DNA of 64,000 nucleotides, taken from the NCBI RefSeq assembly GCF_000143535.2, contig NC_037319.1, positions 1,736,001-1,800,000 on the forward strand, in the 5' to 3' direction. Under the pieces are notes generated by a model, which was given only the letters and a program-made list of their open reading frames with translations, ran no database searches and was not told where the DNA came from. Every line of letters begins with the position of its first letter. The stretch's first letter is position 1. A program made the position numbers and the translations under genes. The stretch is from Botrytis cinerea B05.10 (taxonomy: Eukaryota; Ascomycota; Leotiomycetes; Helotiales; Sclerotiniaceae). Positions 27,017 through 39,529 of this stretch are shown one piece after another.

Positions 27017-30000
27017 ATGAATCCTCAAATCGCTCGTCGTCATCCTTCGCAGCAGTTGGGCGCGACTCCTGGATATGGAATCCCTTCATTCGAACCTCCT
27101 CCTCAGACTGGAAGAACAGATCGACCTGCGCCGTTGCCATATCGAAATTCTAGAAACCTCAGTGCCTCCACGCTTTCCCCTCTCCATCGCGCGTACCCAG
27201 TCGATAGCAATGAATACCAAAGACCTCTAGCGGTTAGTCGCAGTATATCAGATCAAGACTTTGGTGGAGAGCACATGCTGAGGCGGAAAACCCCAAATGG
27301 GACATTAGCCGCGGGGTATGATGGAACTCCTGTGCAGTGGTCTAGCAAGGCACCGGCTTTGAAGCACGTCGTACTTGATGCCTCGGGAGGCTCAGCATAT
27401 TCAGATGGGTCGAATGGTATGGCAGGATCTGGATGGAATTTCAATTCGCCGAATACTTTCAATAATCTTGATCAGCGAGTAAATAATTTATCGTCGCAGA
27501 ATTGGACAACGTTTACCCCTCTTCAGAATAATTTTTATAATTCCCCGGGCCATGTATCACCTATGCACCAAATCCCTTCTTATTTCTCGCCGACTGGGTT
27601 TTCCGTTCCAACTGCGCGACAGCCAGCTTACCAGCCTGGTCCTGGCCCGACTGCATCAAACGGTGGAGGGCTATACGGCCCGTACTGGCCAGATGGAAGT
27701 TACACTCCCTACCGACCCGCGGCTTATAGGGACCACACATATGGAGGACCTGATTTTCAACATGTAAAGCTTGGATCGGAATACTTTGGAGGAGTCCACC
27801 CTTTGCGGCAATCCGAATTCGACAGCGTCATCCCGCCGCTCCAGAGAGATTTAACATTTACACGGATGGATGATCGCTCACAATCATTTGATCCTATGCA
27901 ACAAAACCTGTTTCAAATTGGTGGCAGCAGCAATGCAGTTTTCTCTGATCCTTCGGGTCCTCTGATCCAACCACTGAGCAGGGCTGGAAATGCCCAATTC
28001 AAGGAAAAGACGCTTTCCTGGGCGCATGCTATCTATGTAGATCTGTTGGCTTATTTGCATCAGACGAAAAAGGAGAATCGACAAAATCGACTCTCTAATG
28101 GCTCCAAACCCTACGCCAAAAGTGTTATATATCCCAAGCCACCAAGGCAGCCGAGCTCAACCTTCTCTTCACCAGGGCCCTCTCAAGATGGTACATCTTT
28201 GAGAAGCCATCGTCCAAGTCTCAGTCACCGTAATTCTTATGGCTTTACGGATCCATCGGACGGCAGATACTCACGGTCTATAAACCAAGTGATGGGAGCA
28301 GGCCACTACGTGCCTTCTTTTCAACTGTCGCAGCACAGCACAGTATCTCCCACATCTAATGCTCAAGAGGCACTGGATCTTCTTACTAGTCTTTGTGAGG
28401 AAAGTCACTGGACCTGGGTTGATGGCATGTTATTGGGAGGGTGTCTTGCATATGGGTTAGAGGACTATAATAGAGCGCGAGACTGGTATGAGAAGATAAT
28501 TATTATAGATCCAAGGTATGTTATGTGACGCCATTGAAACGACAACCTAGCTAACTTTGAATTCAGGCATGTGGAAGCAATTTCAAACCTAGCGGCAACA
28601 CTTCTGTGCCTACAGCGACGCGATGAAGCAGAGGCAAACTGGCGAAAATCTGTCAACCTTCGTCCGAATTATTTTGAGGCGGTTGAGCATCTCATAGGTC
28701 TTCTGTGTGGTGATCATCGTGGTCAAGAAGCGGTTGGTATCATTGAATTTGTAGAGCGATCCTTACGGATTCCTAAATCAGATGATCATCATGATCATTA
28801 CAGCGAGACGTCGAGTAGTACTGACCGAGAGTTTCATGATTTCGCGAGTACAACTTCTGATACAGTTGTTGACTACGACGATAGAGACCGTCGTTCAATC
28901 TTGAGTGAAAGGCTTGAAGATAATTCTGAAAAGGCTGGGTTCGGTTCAAGTGGATTCGCCATACCTGGAGCCGAAAATGGTCGGCTATTAGCTCTCATAC
29001 ATGCTAAGGGTAATATGCTGTACGCTCTCGGTGATGTCAGTGCAGCATCTAAAGCGTTTGAGGATGCTGTTGTCATAAGTGCAGGGAAAGGAATTGGCGG
29101 GATACAAGGACTCATTCGCAGGATAATCCATAGCCTGACACTTGACTGTTTTCCTGGAATGCATAACGAGCCTGCCTCAACGCCAAGTTCGGCACCCTTG
29201 CTCCTACCCCCCGAAAAGGCTCTAGAGTCAAAATCACTGGTATTTGCAAGAAACGGTGAACTCCCTGGTCTTCGATATATCCCCGAAGGATTAGCCCAAA
29301 AGGCCGCCATCTCAACCACTAGTAACTCTCTGTTATCTTTAGCTAAAATCTTCCAAGATGCTATGTCCAACAACACATCTCAACGGATTTCAAGAATGCC
29401 TACAGGGGTAGGAGATATACTCGCATTGTATTATCTATCTTTATCATTACAACCTAGTCCATCAACAGCTAATAACGTTGGTATTCTTCTGGCAAGCGTG
29501 CAACAACCCGCAGCTCATCGACCAATCCCATCTCGAGACCCTAAAAATAATACTACGATACCTGGAGTCGTCGCTGGTAGCGGTGTCGCTTTAGCACTTG
29601 CTTACTATAATTATGGACTGCTCTTGGATTCAAGACATGCACACCTCTACACCAATCTAGGGAGTTTACTCAAGGATATTGGTCAGCTCCCAGCTGCGAT
29701 CAAGATGTACGAGAAAGCAGTGCATTGCGATGGAACATTTGACATTGCTTTGGCAAATTTGGCAAATGCTGTCAAAGATCAAGGGCGTACAAGTGATGCG
29801 ATTGTGTACTATAAAAGAGCTGTAAAAGCAAGTCCAGATTTTGCGGAAGCAGTTTGCGGTCTTTCCAACGCTTTGAATTCAGTTTGTGACTGGAAGGGAA
29901 GAGGGGGCGTTATCCTTGATGGTGGTAAACGGGATCGTTGGCATGTAGACGATGATGGAATGATATCGGAAGCAAATCCAAATAAACACGGTGGAGGATT

Positions 30001-31906
30001 GATGAAACGAGTTGTTGATATCGTTGCCAAACAATTGAAAGAAGGATCGATTTGGGGTCGAGGAACTTTGCAGGGTCAAGCGTTTAACCATTTTCTTCGG
30101 CAACTAGAAGCCGCTGACTGTGGTGGCGAATGGCCACGGGAGAAGAGAGAAAGTATTCAGACTGCACTTGGCGCTTGGACTGGACATCGCTGGGAAGGAG
30201 CTCGAATTGTACGTCTGGTTGAACGTGCCACAAAACGTGCCACTCGTCGATGGTATCAAGACAAATATGTCAAGAAAAGGGAATATTCCCCTACTTATTA
30301 TCCTCGGCCTCAATTCCCAAGCAGCCTGTCGGTACCATCGGCACCTACCGTGCTACCTTTCCATACTTTCACTTGCCCATTATCTGCGAAAGATATACGG
30401 CAAATTTCTCAACGAAACGCTCTTAGAATTTCAGCTTCCACGTTGCGGTCGCCTTGGATGCAAGGCTCAGTGTTTCCTCCCCCTTCTCCCCCACGACCTC
30501 AGCTCAATATTGGATATGTTTCTTCTGATTTCAACAATCATCCATTAGCGCATTTGTAAGTTACTTGTTCCACGTCCCTTTGCACCACCATGCTCATAAA
30601 ATTTCAGGATGCAATCTGTCTTTGGATTCCACAATCCATCACGAGCAAAAGCGTTTTGCTATGCCACAACTGCCAGCGATACTTCCATTCATAGACAACA
30701 AATTGAACGCGAAGCCCCCGTTTTTCGCGATGTCAGTTCATGGTCTGCTGATCGCTTAGTGAACCAAATCGTTCAGGATAACATTCACATTCTCGTGAAT
30801 CTCAATGGATACACTCGAGGCGCTCGTAATGAAGTATTCGCTGCACGTCCAGCTCCTATTCAGATGTCCTTCATGGGCTTTGCTGGAACTCTAGGGGCTG
30901 AGTGGTGCGATTATCTTCTGGCAGATGAGACCGCTATCCCACATGAAACCTTACGACCCTGGAGACGAAACATTGACTTAGAGGATCAAGTTGAGGATGA
31001 ACAGTCCATCAATGATGATCGTTGGGTTTATTCGGAGAACATTATATTCTGCAGAGATACCTTCTTCTGCTGCGATCATGCTCAATCGGAACCAAGGGAT
31101 CAGCAAGCATCCTGGAAAGAAGAACAAACAACACGATGGAAAATGAGAAAAGAACTCTTTCCCAGCTTGTCTGACGATGCTATTATTCTTGGAAATTTCA
31201 ATCAACTTTACAAGGTATGTCTATTATTTACTAGTCTTTTCTGCCTAATGCTTCTGCTAATTGTCTTCAGATTGAACCCACTACTTTCCGTACTTGGCTG
31301 AGGATTTTGGACAAAGTACCAAAAGCAATTCTTTGGCTGTTGCGCTTTCCTGACTTGGGTGAAAGTAATTTAAAAGCAACAGCACGAGAATGGGCAGGAG
31401 AAAGTGTTGCTTCCCGAATTTGGTTTACAGATGTAGCACCCAAACATTTGCACATTTCCCGAGCACGAGTTTGCGATTTGTTCCTCGATACTCCAGAATG
31501 TAACGCACATACAACAGCAGCAGATGTTCTTTGGTCAAGTACACCTCTTCTCACCTTGCCACGTTACAAATATAAGATGTGCTCTCGTATGGCAGCATCA
31601 ATTCTCAAAGGCGCATTACCTCGAAGTGAGGAAGGTGACAGGGCCGCTTCGGAACTCATCTCAAAGGATGAAGCACAGTATGAGGAATTTGCGATAAGAC
31701 TCGCAAGAAACTTTTACTATGATACGAGTACAGGATATGGTGTAGGTAGAGGGAGATTAGGAGATCTCAGGAGATTACTCTATGAAAGTCGATATGATTG
31801 TGCACTTTTTGATACGAGGAGGTGGGTGAGGGATTTGGAGGAGGCGTATGAGATTGCTTGGAAGAGGTGGGTGAACGGCGAGGGGGGCGATATTTATATT
31901 CGTTGA
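27017..31906 (+). CDS. O-GlcNAc transferase (GT41, TPR-containing)
   Basis: Exons 27017-28515, 28567-30555, 30608-31214 and 31271-31906 give 1,576 residues. Residues 1-430 are Pro/Ser/Tyr-rich and probably disordered. TPR-like helices run from about 445 (ALDLLTSLCEESHWTW) to about 960, interrupted by an acidic insert (SDDHHDHYSETSSSTD), and include typical repeats such as HLYTNLGSLLKDIGQLPAAI. The bilobed GT41 catalytic region starts near 1145 with LNIGYVSSDFNNHPLAHLMQ; its His matches the conserved catalytic-lobe histidine of OGT. It continues with VNLNGYTRGARNEVFAARPA, PIQMSFMGFAGTLGA, the nucleotide-binding FNQLYKIEPTTF/ILWLLRFP with the conserved Lys, and FLDTPECNAHTTAADVLWSS. The enzyme transfers GlcNAc from UDP-GlcNAc to Ser/Thr of cytosolic and nuclear proteins. 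It is much longer than human OGT because of the N-terminal extension and catalytic inserts (for example EDQVEDEQSINDDR). Confidence 0.93.
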
Positions 31907-32514
31907 GTTATTACGTTGGGCTTTTAGACACTTTGGGGATGTCATACGACATGTCTGTGATAGGCTGGAGGTAGTCGGGCGTTCATTCTTCGTTTCGGGC
32001 GATGTATGGAGTCTTTTTGGAAGGCATTTTTGGATATCATATGGATGGCGATGGCGATGGGAGGTTTGAGGCGACATGGGGTATGGATATTTGGATACCA
32101 TAGAAATCGGATCGATTTTGGGATATACTACTCAAGGGGCATCAGGCTATACTAGGGTTACAGGTAAAAGAAGATGAGGATTCTCATGTCAGGGGCGTTT
32201 TTAATTCCTTTTTTTTTTTGGTATAATTTCTCTTCTTTTTGTAATACTTTTTTCTTCTTCTGGGGAGCAGTAATTTTGTGGGGGTATCGAAACAGGAGGT
32301 GGTATTGACATTAAAGGGTCAGATGGGTAGCCTACGGATATCTACACAGCTTTGGAGAAAGGAGGGTGATGAATCGAAATCAATAGATTATGTTTCTCGA
32401 CAGCGAGAGTTTACTTGGTAACTGTATCTTTGTGCTTTGTGATTTCCATATGCGGCTCTTGACATTGATGATTGGATTTTGTTTTGTTTCCATGATGTTT
32501 GGATGGATGTATGG

Positions 32515-32546
<32 letters not shown>

Positions 32547-32945
32547 CGAGGATACTGAAGGGTGGGAATGAAGATTGAGAGGTCAAAGAGAAGGGCGAAA
32601 GGTATGCATGGAGATAGACATGAGGTATTGCGTATTTGAGTGACAGCTACTTGAATGGAACGGGGGAGTGGGATGATGTTGATGGACGACGATGTGGGTA
32701 TTTGATAATGTTTTAAACATCTCTACGATATCAAGGAATTCAAATCACATCACATTTACAAAACACAAGACACGAAAATCAAACAAACAAGAAAGTTCTA
32801 AAAATCCATGAACTCCATTGTAAAACAAATTGGTATATCAGTATGACACAGAAAGCTTTTGATATTCATTCATAAAGCCTAACTATTGCGCCTCCCATTT
32901 TTGTAACCCTCCAAAGAGAACCCATTTCAACAAAGCATGAATAAT
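31907..32945. other. Convergent intergenic region (OGT / ribosomal protein S7)
   Basis: Both genes end here on opposite strands. The region holds T-rich runs (32204-32218) that may serve 3' end formation and a GT repeat at 32516-32545. No gene seen. Confidence 0.5.
32516..32545. repeat. GT dinucleotide microsatellite
   Basis: About fifteen GT units, nearly uninterrupted, in the 3' intergenic region. Confidence 0.92.
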
Positions 32946-34046
32946 TTAGTATTCAGCGGAGCTTCCTTGTGGGAACTCGAAAGTGACGGTACGGCCAGTC
33001 AATCTCTTGTAAACATCAGAGTAGGTGTCGAGTCTGTGATCAACACCTCCCTTCTCCTTCTCATCGAGGATAACCTTCAAGATCTTGCTTCCATCCTCCT
33101 TGGTGCGGAGACGCTTTCCGACAATCTCAACTGGGTAGACGATATCGGTAAGGATAGCATCGTGGACAGCAGTCAAAGTTCTGGAACGAGGACGCTTTTG
33201 GGTGAGGGAGGTTCTGGATCTGTTGGATCTCTTTGGGCGGGGAAGGATACGACGACCAGCAAGGATCAAGACGTGACGGTCAGAGAACTTCTTCTCGAGC
33301 TCACGGGTGAGACTGTTTAGTTGTTAGAGAATTTTCAACAGAACATGGAGATACAGAAATACATACCGTTGCTGAACCTTGTGGAAAGCAGCGAGGGAAG
33401 GAACGGGGACAAAGATGGCAATAGCCTTCTTGCCGTGGCCAACTTCAATCTAAAATTTGATTAAAGTCAGCTCGCGATCTCCAGTCTCAAGACATGGTCC
33501 GCAGCCCGTTCGATTCCACCATCAACACCGACATCCCCAACTCTCAATTTGTATAATGTATCGTCATCAAGTTCATTTCATCTTTGTTTTTCCCAATTGA
33601 CCAAAGAATATCCCTTTTCTATCGTGTGTTTATATTGCGAAACTTTCGATGAAAAAGTGATATCGATTACCCAATGTTTAATTGTGGATGAAATGTCGTC
33701 TAGTATACGGTATACGAAAGTGATAATTCGAAATGCCGGCATCAATCGCAAAATTATCGAAGGTCGATAAAAGCTGCATTCCCATTCCGCGACGGCGAAA
33801 ATGTGGCAGGAATATCAAGCATACACAGAGCACATGGAAAGTACATCTGCGAGTTAATCACACGGACAAAGGAAAAATTGTTGAACTAACCTCCTTAGCA
33901 GAAGAGAATTGAAGAGGTCTCAAAGCAGCCTTCAAGTCTGGGGTGTTGGACTCGAGGTCATAGAGAGCAGTAGCGATGCTGTTCTCAAGCTCAGATGGGT
34001 TGGCGTGGGAAGGGCTGGTAGCCACGATCTTGTTGATGGCAGACAT
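32946..34046 (-). CDS. RPS7: 40S ribosomal protein S7 (eS7)
   Basis: Exons 34046-33891, 33449-33367 and 33312-32946 give 201 residues, the normal length. The protein begins [20 protein letters not shown], continues [20 protein letters not shown], crosses the first splice site into [18 protein letters not shown], and carries [17 protein letters not shown] and [20 protein letters not shown] before ending [11 protein letters not shown]. eS7 is a structural protein of the small subunit needed for processing at the 5' side of pre-18S rRNA. The first intron is 441 nt, four to eight times longer than most in this window; long first introns are common in fungal ribosomal genes and may carry regulatory sequence. 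Donor GTTAGT and acceptor TTTTAG are consensus-like, and both junctions keep frame. Confidence 0.96.
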
Positions 34047-35191
34047 GCTTGCGGTTGTCGATTGTCGATGGATGGGAATGGAGAGGAGAGGAGAGATATT
34101 TCAAAAGTTTTGGATGGAGAGTTTTGAGATTGATTGTGCGAATTGTGAAGCGAAGAGCTAGTGTAGTTTGGGCTAGCGCACATAATTTGTGTCCAATGGA
34201 AGCGATTATAATGTGGGGTAGTCTTTTGTGAAATGGGACGGGCATATACTACTATACATACTGCACGGAAAAACCAGCACACTCAAAACGTACTCTCTTT
34301 TTCAAAATCACATATCAAATTACTTTCTCATATATTCAATTTCGAAAATTAAACCCAATAACGAAAAGATATACAGTTTTATATAAAACAAGATTTTATA
34401 ATATCTGAGAGAATATTGATGATGTTATACAGCATTGAAGTGTAAACAGGTCCGAAAGGGCTCTCAACTCTAGTAGTTCGGTTTTACCAAGTGAGACAGG
34501 CCTAATAAACATACATCCAGCTCACCCCCCTCCCGAGCATGTGTCTCTGCAACAGTAGTCCCAGAACCACCAGGTCGTCCATGTTTCCCTCATCTAGGAC
34601 ATAATACACAAGTTAAACACACCACAAGATACTGCGCCAAATACTTTAACTTTGCAATAGAAAAGGTACATAAATATCTAATATTTTGCTCAATCTCTAG
34701 ACATCTCTAACATCTATCAAACGAAAAGGTAATTCTATGCACCAAAAAGCCGACCCAAAAACGTGTCTGATAATAAATGCACGCACCCGCATACTGCCCA
34801 AAAGGGCAATCCCCATCCATCAATGGACTAATCTCCCAATCATATCGAGAATCCTTGGCATACCCTTTTGCTCTAGGTATTCATACCCCCATGTGTGTGT
34901 ATGAACGCCTCCATATTAAAACCCATCACCATGCATACCAGATCCATGTCCAATCCCAAAGCACCTATTCATCTCCCTTTCAGAGAATGTCTATCCATGT
35001 CCAACCTCAAAAGCAAGTCCATCCATCCCCTTCCCCTTTCTAATCATGTCGATAACCTATAACGAATGACGAAACAGTGAATTGACCAACTCCTTCAAAA
35101 TTTCCCAGTTTTCAACGCCCAAAAGAAATCCCAAAGTTAAAGTCCATTCCCAACAAAACATCACACCCCGTCCTTCGATCTCCCATTACAC
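34047..35191. other. Intergenic region with S7 promoter and F-box gene 3' UTR
   Basis: The left part is the S7 promoter/leader and includes pyrimidine-rich sequence on the minus strand (34070-34100). The right part is C/T-rich on the plus strand and follows the F-box gene stop on the minus strand. Plus-strand open frames at 34777-35300 are low-complexity and antisense; I do not accept them. Confidence 0.5.
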
Positions 35192-37241
35192 TCAAATCCC
35201 AATTCTGGGTCCACTCTCCAACTTCTCAATCCCCTTTAATCCAGCTCCAAAGTCCATAACCAGAATCTTGGGATCCTGCCCAGTACTAACGATTCTTCTA
35301 TAATCACTCTTGGCCCCCAACACCCAACTCGCATGCCACTTTGGAAAGTCCAGCAACAAACTTCCCGTTTCCATATCCCAGACTTTAATATCCTGATCAT
35401 AACTCCCCGAAATTAATCTTCCACTAATTGAATCAATATGTAAAGATCGGACCAGATTTTCATGAGCATTGATTAATTTTAAACACTCCCCTGTATTGGC
35501 ATTCCAGATACGAATAGTTTTATCGTTACCAGCTGACGCGATATATTTTGAATCTTCGGAAAATTGACTGCAAGCGAGACCTTTGGTATGGCGCGAGAAT
35601 TCTCGAATATTCTTGCCTGTGTCGATGTTCCATAACTTGACTCGGAAATCTCCACTGCAGCTTACAATGGAATTTCCCCTCAATTGTACTGCATTGACTG
35701 GACCTGAATGGCCACGAACTTGTTTTATCAACTGACCCGAGCGACGATCCCAAATGCAGATACTAACATCCTTGGAACATGTAACGATGTATCGTTCATC
35801 GAATGCAAGATCAAGTACAGCTGCAGTGTGGTGTTCCAGGCGCATGATTGGTTCGTATCCTTTCTTAATATCGTACACGATACATGTACCGTCAGATGAA
35901 CCAGTTACAAGGATCTCATCGTCGTACTGAAGACACAAGATCGATGCGTTGTGATGCATTGGGAAAGAAACAGTTCGTGGTTTACTACCAGGTTGTCGTA
36001 ATTCGTCTGGACCTCGTTCGACTGGGCCCGTTGCATAATGTGTAAGACTTCCATCGGAAGCGGTCAAGAGGGCGGGATTGTTCACAATAGCTGGAGGTCC
36101 AATAACCAAGACACACTTGTAAGTTTTGATATCCCACACACGAATCGTTCTATCTCTAGAACCAGTGATGATTTTATGTCTACAAAAATATTAATGATTG
36201 CACTCGGGTGAAGAAAGAGGCAGTAGTAACTTACTCGTCGAACTGTGTACAATAAATACTGTCCGTATGCCCAAGGAGGTAAGTTGGTGTTGATTCGCCA
36301 AGAACCCATCGCTCGTCCAACTTTTGCCTAATGCGATAAATTTCTTTCCAATCCGTGTCAGGGTCCAAAGCTGGAACACCATCTCCTACTCCTGGAAGAA
36401 CTGGATGGGGCATAGCATAAGCTCTAGATTTCTCTCTCAAGAAAGTCTCCCGCCAAACGTGTTTTGATCCTGCCATAAATGCCCACTTGCGAGAAACCTG
36501 CTCCACTCTACGTAAAGACTTGTGATCCAGATAAGATAGTATTTGAATAGCAAGTTCCATCGGAAGGCTCCCGATGAAATCAACTCGACTGATTGACGTG
36601 TCTTGGGCGTGTATCGAGTCGGCCAATGTACTGACCGCTATGCCAATAGCACTTTCCCTATCGTTCTGTTGTGTGTCTTCAGATCTTAAAAAGTTTCGAT
36701 TCTTGAAGAGATTCTGGGCAGCTGCGGTAGCTCTCGCGGCTCCACCAGTCCCAGCCGGTATAATCGGAGGTGCGCCGCCATGTCCAGGGGTTGGGGAAGC
36801 TAATTCTGAGCAAGAATCCACAGGACCGTCAAAATTGAAGTGAGATGATATCACCCTCGAATTTCTGTTGAAGCTTGTAGCTTGTCGTAGTCTGTGCCAA
36901 GGGGAAGACGAAGAGGATGGACGTTCTTCTGTAGCATGCGAATGTCTCCTCTTTCTGTTCTTTAAGGATACCGACGCACGTCGAATTAAACCTCTGATAC
37001 CTCCTGTCCGCCGCGCATCTAGCGGTTCTTCCAAATCTTCATTCACGGACAGATCTGACATTCGCTCTAACATATCAGTCTCTAAAGGAACGGATCCAAG
37101 ACGCATTCTGCGAAAGGGAGCGCGGTTTGTGCTAGATGTATCTGCTGAAACGTCCCATCCTCTCGCAGTAGCAGGACTGATGAGTGTGACTCGCGCCTGC
37201 TGAGCGGGTGAATATTCATCATCTGGAAGGATTCGAGTCAT
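35192..37241 (-). CDS. F-box / WD40-repeat protein (SCF substrate adaptor)
   Basis: Exons 37241-36235 and 36179-35192 (55-nt intron, phase 2) give 664 residues. The first 210 residues are basic and serine-rich (RRASVSLKNRKRRHSHATEE). An F-box spans about 218-265, with LPMELAIQILSYLDHKSLRR and RVEQVSRKWAFMAGSKHVWR. WD40 repeats run from about 320 to the end: LLGHTDSIYCTQFDEHKIIT across the splice, RTIRVWDIKT, YDDEILVTGSSDGTCIVYDI, DERYIVTCSKDVSICIWDRR, RGHSGPVNAVQLRGNSIVSC, DKTIRIWNANTG and DQDIKVWDMETG. This makes a seven-bladed propeller. Such proteins recruit phosphorylated substrates to Skp1-cullin-F-box ubiquitin ligases. It lacks the sulfur-regulator features I would expect of Met30/SconB, so the substrate is unknown. 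Confidence 0.92.
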
Positions 37242-37530
37242 TGTCGTCGCTGCCGGATGAAGAAATTGTGGTGGGTATGGATGTACTGGAGAGAATTGGC
37301 AGATCGATGAATGGTCTTGAAGGATTCAAATAATTGGGCCAAAACGTAAGGTCCCTGCAGGACGAATTTGTTGTCCGGGGAAAGGAACAGCGGAAGTCTG
37401 AGTAGACAATGGGCGGTGTGAATGAAGATTTTGGAGTGAAGTTTTGAATGGCAGAAGGGAAAAGAATGAAAGGAGACGAAATGAAACGAGGACGAATGGA
37501 TAGATTAACAGGTTTATAAAATCAAATGAA

Positions 37531-37585
37531 TGTGATGATGGTGGAGATGATGGAGATGATGGAGGAAATGGAGGAAATGGAGAAG
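37531..37585. repeat. Imperfect GATGGA/GGAAAT tandem repeat
   Basis: GATGATGGTGGAGATGATGG followed by GGAGGAAATGGAGGAAATGG; period about 9, in the presumed leader of the F-box gene. Confidence 0.8.
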
Positions 37586-39313
37586 GGAACGGTGAAAATG
37601 GAAGAAAGATGGATGGTTAGACCGTAGAGGAATCCCATTCAAGTGTGGATCGATAAAACGTTGCAATTCACAATCGTTATAACAACGAGAAGAATTAGAA
37701 ATAATAAAGAATAAATAATAATAAATGCCAAAAAAATTAAACCGAAATGCCGTGGTTTGATATTTCTCTTTTCAGCTCATATTCCGTCGGATAAGGAAAT
37801 TTCAAAAGTAGCTCAGGACTTAAAGCAGGAGGGATAAACCTTATCAAGGGAGAGGCAAATCTTATTCTGCTGCCAATTTTGGACGCGAGGGCGGTTGGAT
37901 GGCACAAGTACCGGTCCGAGTAGCATTGTTCTTCTCACTTACTTCCAAGTTACGATCTGGGTAGCGACGCTAGAGACAGGTGTGAGTCTGTGAGAGGCTC
38001 GAGGGAGGTTAGGAGAAATAGAGTTTGCTCTCGATTCGCTTTGTGTGTCTCTTCTCGAATCGTAGAAGAGTAGACACGGAGAGTCGTCGAATACAAAATA
38101 GTAGCACATGGAATAGTAGAACATCGAGCAGGAAAACATGGAACAGATCCGGATTATTATCTCGACAGCCTTACCTTTACCTAGCACGCCGAGACACCTA
38201 GTAGATACTAATACCACCATCAAACTTCGGGGGACCCGTTGGTTGTACGGAATAAAGTTTCGAAAATCGGGTGTAGATCTTTTTTCTTCGCCGCCGGCTA
38301 TGAAAAGAAGAAGAAAAGGAGGTAAAGAGGTACAGAAAGAGGCAAGGAGATAAAGCAAAAGAGGCAAAGAGGTAAAGAGATAAAGAGGTCAAAGAAATGA
38401 TTGCTACTTCGGAAATGCATATTTATATCTTCGGCTATATCCACACAAAGCGATCAAGTACAATCAATACGCCTAGTCTACTTATCTTCTATCTTTACTA
38501 TCCAACGACCTAATACATCTACTCATACCTGTCCATATATATCAGTCTATATATACCCCAAGATCTCCTTCCACTCGTCAATGAATAGACAGACAAACAA
38601 ACAAACGTTCCCCAGTCCTCCCCTCCCCTCTCCAATTTCGTTCATCAATATTGCATGGCTGACTCCATCCCAGGGGTTGAAATTAATCATTCTCCTGCGT
38701 GCTCTAGTGATCACATCTGTACTCTGTGGACGAGTGTAAATCGAATCAAACTCCCCAACCCATTCCCATCAATTCCCATTCATCGCCGTTTTAACCCTCA
38801 CGTAAATTTCCAAATCGTTTTTCGCACATGCATTTCTCGAGTTGATCGATACGGACCAGTGGGTAGGCAATAACAAGATGCCGATATCTGAAAGCAGCAC
38901 GGCATACTCAAGTTCGGGGATTAAAATTGATCAAAGGGGTTACCATAAGCCCTAATCCGCTGATCCCCCAGACGTAAATCCTCATTAGCGTTGGAACTTT
39001 GATTGCCTTGTTGCAAAAATTTTATCCGTGAGTGGGATGATGAATGGAGTGTACCGACCCGTTCTGTCTAGCTAGCTATCTACCTACCGTGCCTACCTAG
39101 CTATTGATTTTGTGGTTTCTTATCCCAATCGAGCTTGTCATTGTTCACTGTTTATACTGTACGAGTACTAGCTCTGTCCGTCTATCTACTTCGCTACTTC
39201 GTATAGTTAGCTACTCGAGTATATACACGCACACATACACATATACAACTTCCAAGCTTAGCCAAAGACGAGAAGAAAAGAACCAACCGAGTCAATTATC
39301 TCCAATTCGGCAT

Positions 39314-39355
39314 CAATCGAAATCGAAATCGAGATCAAAATCAAATCGAAATCAA
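39314..39355. repeat. Imperfect GAAATC tandem repeat
   Basis: About seven copies of a 6-mer GAAATC/GATCAA type just upstream of the DUF7704 gene, probably in its leader. Confidence 0.75.
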
Positions 39356-39529
39356 CCCGAGTCATCCATCATCTCTAATTCGCCATTCCATCTATCAAAA
39401 ATCATCCCGAACGACCCCGAACGGCAAAAAAAAAAAATACCAAGCCTTCGTTCGGGTCGCTCCCAACTTCACCCTCGAAACGGAGAAACCCCAAATCCTC
39501 AATTCTCAAACAAGAAAACAGAATTCATC

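Larger units (their letters stand above)
37242..39529. other. Divergent intergenic region (F-box / DUF7704)
   Basis: Nearly 2.3 kb between divergent starts, so it holds two promoters and leaders. It includes a purine-rich GATGGTGGAGATGATGGAGA-type repeat at 37531-37585 and a GAAATC-type repeat at 39314-39355. Purine/pyrimidine-skewed tracts next to both genes look like leader sequence. No gene supported. Confidence 0.5.

Noticed and set aside
33495..33525. GTTCGATTC resembling a tRNA B box
   Set aside because: The flanking bases do not form a T stem and no acceptor or anticodon arm is found nearby.
33450..33570. Possible box C/D snoRNA in the S7 intron
   Set aside because: A TTGATGA and a CTGA are present on the sense strand, but there is no terminal stem bringing them together, and no convincing C'/D' pair.
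39104..39529. Longer N terminus for the DUF7704 protein
   Set aside because: The upstream in-frame part is low-complexity Ser/Lys/Arg sequence from GAAATC repeats and polyA, and the conserved protein begins at 39530.
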